Of a DNA stretch of 64,000 bases, positions 60,940-64,000 are shown in pieces. Both the position numbers and the translations under genes were made by a program. The notes under the pieces were generated by a model. It had not been told where the DNA came from, did no database searches, and saw nothing but the letters and a program-made list of their open reading frames with translations. How positions within the stretch are numbered: the first letter of the stretch is position 1; the number at the start of each line of letters is the position of its first letter. Location: assembly GCA_023663635.1 (NCBI GenBank), contig JAMPHD010000006.1, positions 1 through 64,000 of the forward strand, given 5' to 3'. This DNA comes from Acetatifactor muris (GTDB lineage: Bacteria; Bacillota; Clostridia; Lachnospirales; Lachnospiraceae).

Positions 60940-62511
60940 ATGAATAAGTTGGGTGACGGGTTGTGTAAGGCATTTTACGCGTTTTGGACCCTGATGTTTG
61001 GGATTTTGTGTGTGGTTGCCATATTCGGATACTGTAACCATGCGTTCCTGCATTTTTATCTGGCTGCAGGTATTTGGACGATACTCCTTCTGGCGGTGGT
61101 CTTTCACCGCGACCGGATCAACGCATGGTCCGATCGAAAGGTTTATCTGTTGCTGACGGTCACAACGCTCATTATGTTCCTTCTCACACTGTGGGCGGGT
61201 ATTTCCATGACCGTACCGCCCTTTAACGATACCGCCACGATTTATTATTCCGCCGTGGAGGTCATCTGGGACGGATCCATATCGAGAGAGGTCAATGAAT
61301 ATACCGCCTGTTATTGGGCTACCGGTACCTCCAATCATGATTACTTTTTGGTCTGCCCCAACAATCACAACCTTTTTCTGGTCCTCTACTATGTGTGGTA
61401 TTACAAATTTCTGCTGCTGTTTCTGCCCCTTGATCTCTACGGATTTTCAGGATACGCGGCGGTTGTCGTGTTGAATGCCCTTTCCATTGTGGGCACGTCT
61501 GTCTTCGGTTTTCTGGCCGCAAAGAAAGGAAAGGACAATACCACGGCATTTCTCTTTCTGGCATTGTCCGGCCTGTTCGTGCCCTATTATCTGCACGCGT
61601 ACAAGGCATACGCGGACACGCTTTCCCTACCCTATGTCACCATGGCGCTGTATTTTTATGTGAGTGCCGCAAAGGAGCAGGCCAAAACCGGAAAAGCGGT
61701 GATCTTTTACATTTTGACTGGGCTGTCTCTGGCGGTGGGGGCTCTGGTCAAGGGCAGCGTACTGATCCTCATGGTGGCCATGATCATCTATACACTGGTC
61801 AATCGCGAGCGCCTGTGGAAGAAACTGTGCGCGCCGGTCATTCTCCTGCTCGTATGTGTCCTTGTCTCGCAGACATGGACATATTATAAGGATCACTGCT
61901 CTTGGATTGACACCTCGGAGTCAGACCGTTTCGAGCTGCCGACCGCTCATTTTCTGATGATGGCCGCAAAAGGCGGCGGCGACTACAAATGGGAGGATGT
62001 TCAGTATTCTCTCAGCTTTCCCACCTATGAGGAGCGCAAACAGGCGGATACAGAGGAGTTTATCCGCCGCGTCAAGTCTCATGGCTCGGCGGGGGGATAT
62101 CTGTCCTATCAGATCTGCAAGGTGGCCGAAGTGTTGGCCGACGGCAACTATGCGCAATACGTACATCTGGAGTTTACTTTTGAAGCGGCGCCGGCTCTAA
62201 AGGAATGGGTGAGTAGTTCGGGAAAGTATTATCCTTTGTATTACGGGTGGATCACGATCTATATCACGCTGTTCTACATCTCCGTGTTTGTGTCCGCCTA
62301 TAGAGGGATCAGAGCCGGGGGCTCACTCAATACCCTGTTGCACATCTGCCTGTGCGGCGCGCTATTGTTCTTCTCGTTCTGGGAGTTCAAGTCGCGTTAT
62401 CTCTTGAACTTTGTGCCGCTGTTCATGCTCTGTACCGTGTTTACATTGTCAGAGTTCGCGGATCTGTATGTGAGCCGCGGACTGCATAAGAGAGAGGAGG
62501 TGTGCGACTGA
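60940..62511 (+). CDS. Polytopic GT-C-like glycosyltransferase or lipid-linked sugar enzyme
   Basis: 523 aa with about eleven membrane helices. The loop after the first helices holds an acidic pair region (NDTATIYYSAVEVIWDGSIS) and a long C-terminal loop (YSLSFPTYEERKQADTEEF), as in GT-C/PMT-type enzymes using lipid-phosphate sugars. I cannot name donor or acceptor. GGGGAGAAG precedes the ATG. The next gene starts one base after the stop (TGACATG), so they form an operon, probably making a surface glycan. Confidence 0.72.
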   Translation: MNKLGDGLCKAFYAFWTLMFGILCVVAIFGYCNHAFLHFYLAAGIWTILLLAVVFHRDRINAWSDRKVYLLLTVTTLIMFLLTLWAGISMTVPPFNDTATIYYSAVEVIWDGSISREVNEYTACYWATGTSNHDYFLVCPNNHNLFLVLYYVWYYKFLLLFLPLDLYGFSGYAAVVVLNALSIVGTSVFGFLAAKKGKDNTTAFLFLALSGLFVPYYLHAYKAYADTLSLPYVTMALYFYVSAAKEQAKTGKAVIFYILTGLSLAVGALVKGSVLILMVAMIIYTLVNRERLWKKLCAPVILLLVCVLVSQTWTYYKDHCSWIDTSESDRFELPTAHFLMMAAKGGGDYKWEDVQYSLSFPTYEERKQADTEEFIRRVKSHGSAGGYLSYQICKVAEVLADGNYAQYVHLEFTFEAAPALKEWVSSSGKYYPLYYGWITIYITLFYISVFVSAYRGIRAGGSLNTLLHICLCGALLFFSFWEFKSRYLLNFVPLFMLCTVFTLSEFADLYVSRGLHKREEVCD

Positions 62512-62512
62512 C

Positions 62513-63181
62513 ATGAAGAAAATACAGTTTTGTGAAGAATATCGGGACAAATATTTTTATATTTCTTTGGCGATACTGGCATGTCTGATGGGAGTGTTCT
62601 ATTCCGAGTACATTGGATATGGCGATATACCGGAGCATACCGTTATAGCCAAAGCGCTGTTGTTTGAAGATGTGGGATTTGATGCGGATCAGTTGCGTGT
62701 GGGAGGGGTAGCGTTTCCTCTGTATCACTATACGCAGAAAATGATTCATCTGGTCGGGAAGATCAGTTATGAAAGCGCCGCCGCGTTGTGTCTGCCGCTC
62801 TCGATCCTTGTCTCCGTTCTGTTGTACAGGAAACTGTTCTCCATGCTGATCGCGGAGGATACGGTGCGGAACAGGTATTTTGCTGATTTTGCGGCTCTGG
62901 GCGCAACGCTGTTTGGAATGGCCAGAGGACCGTGGAATGACTGGAATTACTACAAATTATGTGGTTCTCCGAACCCGTTTCATTCTCCGACTCTGCTGTT
63001 TGTCCGCCCCTTTGGGATAGCCTGCTTTATTTATTTTATCCGTTTTGTCAGGGAGTATCGAAAGGACGGCAGTATAAAATCAGCCCTTCTTTTCGGAGGC
63101 TTAAGTCTGCTCAGCATAGCCGCCAAACCCAGCTACGCGGTGGTCTTTCTGCCCGCAATGGGGCTGTATACGCTATATTAA
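62513..63181 (+). CDS. Membrane glycosyltransferase-like gene, N-terminal part
   Basis: 222 aa with about five membrane helices. The early loop (YSEYIGYGDIPEHTVIAKAL) and the PWNDWNYYKL region resemble GT-C proteins. The frame ends in TAA (63179-63181) just where a transmembrane stretch (AVVFLPAMGLYTLY) is still running, and the next frame goes on with more helices. So this is either a short protein coupled to the next by TAATG, or the front of one gene split by a one-base frameshift. Such proteins usually exceed 380 aa, which favours the latter. Confidence 0.6.
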   Translation: MKKIQFCEEYRDKYFYISLAILACLMGVFYSEYIGYGDIPEHTVIAKALLFEDVGFDADQLRVGGVAFPLYHYTQKMIHLVGKISYESAAALCLPLSILVSVLLYRKLFSMLIAEDTVRNRYFADFAALGATLFGMARGPWNDWNYYKLCGSPNPFHSPTLLFVRPFGIACFIYFIRFVREYRKDGSIKSALLFGGLSLLSIAAKPSYAVVFLPAMGLYTLY

Positions 63182-63681
63182 TGTGTCGAAATAAGGATAT
63201 AAAATTCGGACTTGTGGCGCTTTTATGTGTCATTCCGTCTTTGGAACTGTTGCTTATCCAGAACCAATTTGTCTCGTCAAAGACGGAACTGTTGGATGTC
63301 AGCATTCAATTCGGGTCCTATATGGGATTGGATCTGCTGCAGGTCATTACCGCGTCACTGATGGCTTTTCCCGTTGTCATACTGTGTTTTCGCGCCTCCG
63401 CGTTAAGAGATGATCCGGCTTATTTCATTGCCATTGCCGCCCTGGTCATAGGGTGGATCCAAATGTTCTTTGTAAAAGATGAGCATGGAAATTTTTCGTG
63501 GGGATATGATCTGGCCGTTCAGTTTGCCGTTTTGGTGACCTTGGCCGTGAGCAGAAGGGACGTAAATCCGGGGCGGAGAAAGTATATAAATTATGCGGCG
63601 TATGGTATATTTGCATGGCAGATCGTCACGGGCCTCAGCTATCTGCATGATATGTATACCACAACATCTTATAAGTTATGA
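63181..63681 (+). CDS. Membrane glycosyltransferase-like gene, C-terminal part
   Basis: 166 aa, about five membrane helices (FGLVALLCVIPSLELLL; VITASLMAFPVVILCF; FIAIAALVIGWIQMFF; YGIFAWQIVTGLSYL). The ATG at 63181 overlaps the preceding stop (TAATG). No ribosome-binding site of its own. Together the two parts give about 388 aa, a normal length for one such protein. Frame changes from the preceding ORF by -1. A sequencing error is possible. Confidence 0.55.
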   Translation: MCRNKDIKFGLVALLCVIPSLELLLIQNQFVSSKTELLDVSIQFGSYMGLDLLQVITASLMAFPVVILCFRASALRDDPAYFIAIAALVIGWIQMFFVKDEHGNFSWGYDLAVQFAVLVTLAVSRRDVNPGRRKYINYAAYGIFAWQIVTGLSYLHDMYTTTSYKL

Positions 63682-63812
63682 ATATCGATCATGTCTCATC
63701 AAACCATCATGATGAAAACGGGGAAGTGGAGCGGTATAAGGTATTCCACGTTTCTATGCTGATAAGGCATGATGCAGAGGGGAAATGTATCTTTATGATG
63801 TTATGGACATAA
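63678..63812 (+). CDS. Possible 44-aa ORF coupled to the glycosyltransferase end
   Basis: ATG overlaps the previous stop as ATGA; 44 codons (His-rich start NIDHVSSNHHDENG), ending TAA. No homology or motif. It may be chance. The region beyond to 63964 shows no other gene that I can support. Confidence 0.22.
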   Translation: MNIDHVSSNHHDENGEVERYKVFHVSMLIRHDAEGKCIFMMLWT

Positions 63813-63964
63813 AAAAGAAACGAGCAACCCTTTCGAATCATAAGATTTTACTTGGCAAAAACCCATTTCTTTTTATAAAGTATAGGGTATGTGGCGTTAG
63901 GTGTCAAGCATAATTTTTTGTTGGTTTCCGTTCAAATACAAAAACATTCTTATCGTTAAAATTT

Positions 63965-63994
63965 GCACCCAAACTCACGCTTGGGTGCATTGTA
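63965..63994 (+). terminator. Hairpin near the window end
   Basis: GCACCCAA / TTGGGTGC, an 8-bp perfect stem with an 8-base loop (63965-63988), followed by ATTGTAT. Weak T run, so terminator identity is uncertain. Confidence 0.4.
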
Positions 63995-64000
63995 TCAATG

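Noticed and set aside
1..64000. tRNA, rRNA, CRISPR or known riboswitch
   Set aside because: Intergenic gaps were read for clover-leaf ends, rRNA stretches, regular spacer arrays and well-known riboswitch cores; none was convincing by eye.

Overview
The window is a single, densely packed chromosome segment of a sporulating, Gram-positive anaerobe of the Clostridia, most like a Lachnospiraceae member. The grounds are a GC-rich clostridial style, the dcw cell-division cluster with a spoVD-position PBP, the spoIIGA-sigE pair, sigG, sigK, gpr, spoIIP, spoVB, a Gram-positive PolC, a PPi-type phosphofructokinase and strong Shine-Dalgarno sites. I see no rRNA, tRNA or CRISPR array.

Layout. 1-1440: end of a ribbon-helix-helix-like ORF, then ychF. 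1600-18150: the dcw cluster mraZ-rsmH-ftsL-pbp-spoVD-mraY-murD-ftsW/spoVE-murA-ftsQ-ftsZ (murE, murF, murG, murB and murC are not here). 18200-24750: sporulation block spoIIGA-sigE, two unknown genes, sigG (reverse), ymxH, nrdR, an unknown gene, spoVB (reverse). 24950-29750: mnmA, an unknown gene, and reverse genes for a glycerol-1-phosphate dehydrogenase-like enzyme, a PHP phosphatase and a DUF1624-like membrane protein. 30000-37530: gap-pgk-tpiA, a solute-binding lipoprotein with a membrane HD-GYP protein, and pfp. 37650-46240: zinc-ribbon and TPM membrane proteins, rpsT (reverse), gpr-spoIIP, lepA-hemW, sigK. 46300-54250: MBOAT/SGNH acyl-transfer pair, HD-domain protein, pilT, yifB-dprA. 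54300-64000: an AT-rich GNAT-like pair, ispG-polC, and membrane glycosyltransferase-like genes, one apparently split.

The most striking feature is in the dcw cluster. The second PBP gene, in the position of spoVD (a sporulation-specific transpeptidase gene), is cut in two by a 3,481-bp element. The element carries a lipoprotein gene, a 53-codon ORF and a 705-aa large serine recombinase. Both junctions carry the same 13 bp (CCTGTAACCCGGT), lying on the SCN active-site codons. Recombination between them would remove the element and rejoin the gene exactly in frame (about 576 codons). This is the architecture of developmentally excised 'skin'-type elements, but in spoVD and in a miniature form. 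If it works that way, spore cortex synthesis is gated by DNA rearrangement. sigK, the classic skin target, is intact here and appears to lack a pro-sequence.

Regulatory signals readable by eye include four 10-bp-phased MraZ boxes before mraZ, a spoIIG-type promoter with a perfect 0A box and a 21-bp spacer, a sigma-G-like promoter before sigG, and a family of at least three similar hairpins just upstream of three unrelated genes, one of them inside the element. Several housekeeping genes (mnmA, polC, dprA) carry low-complexity, repeat-built insertions.
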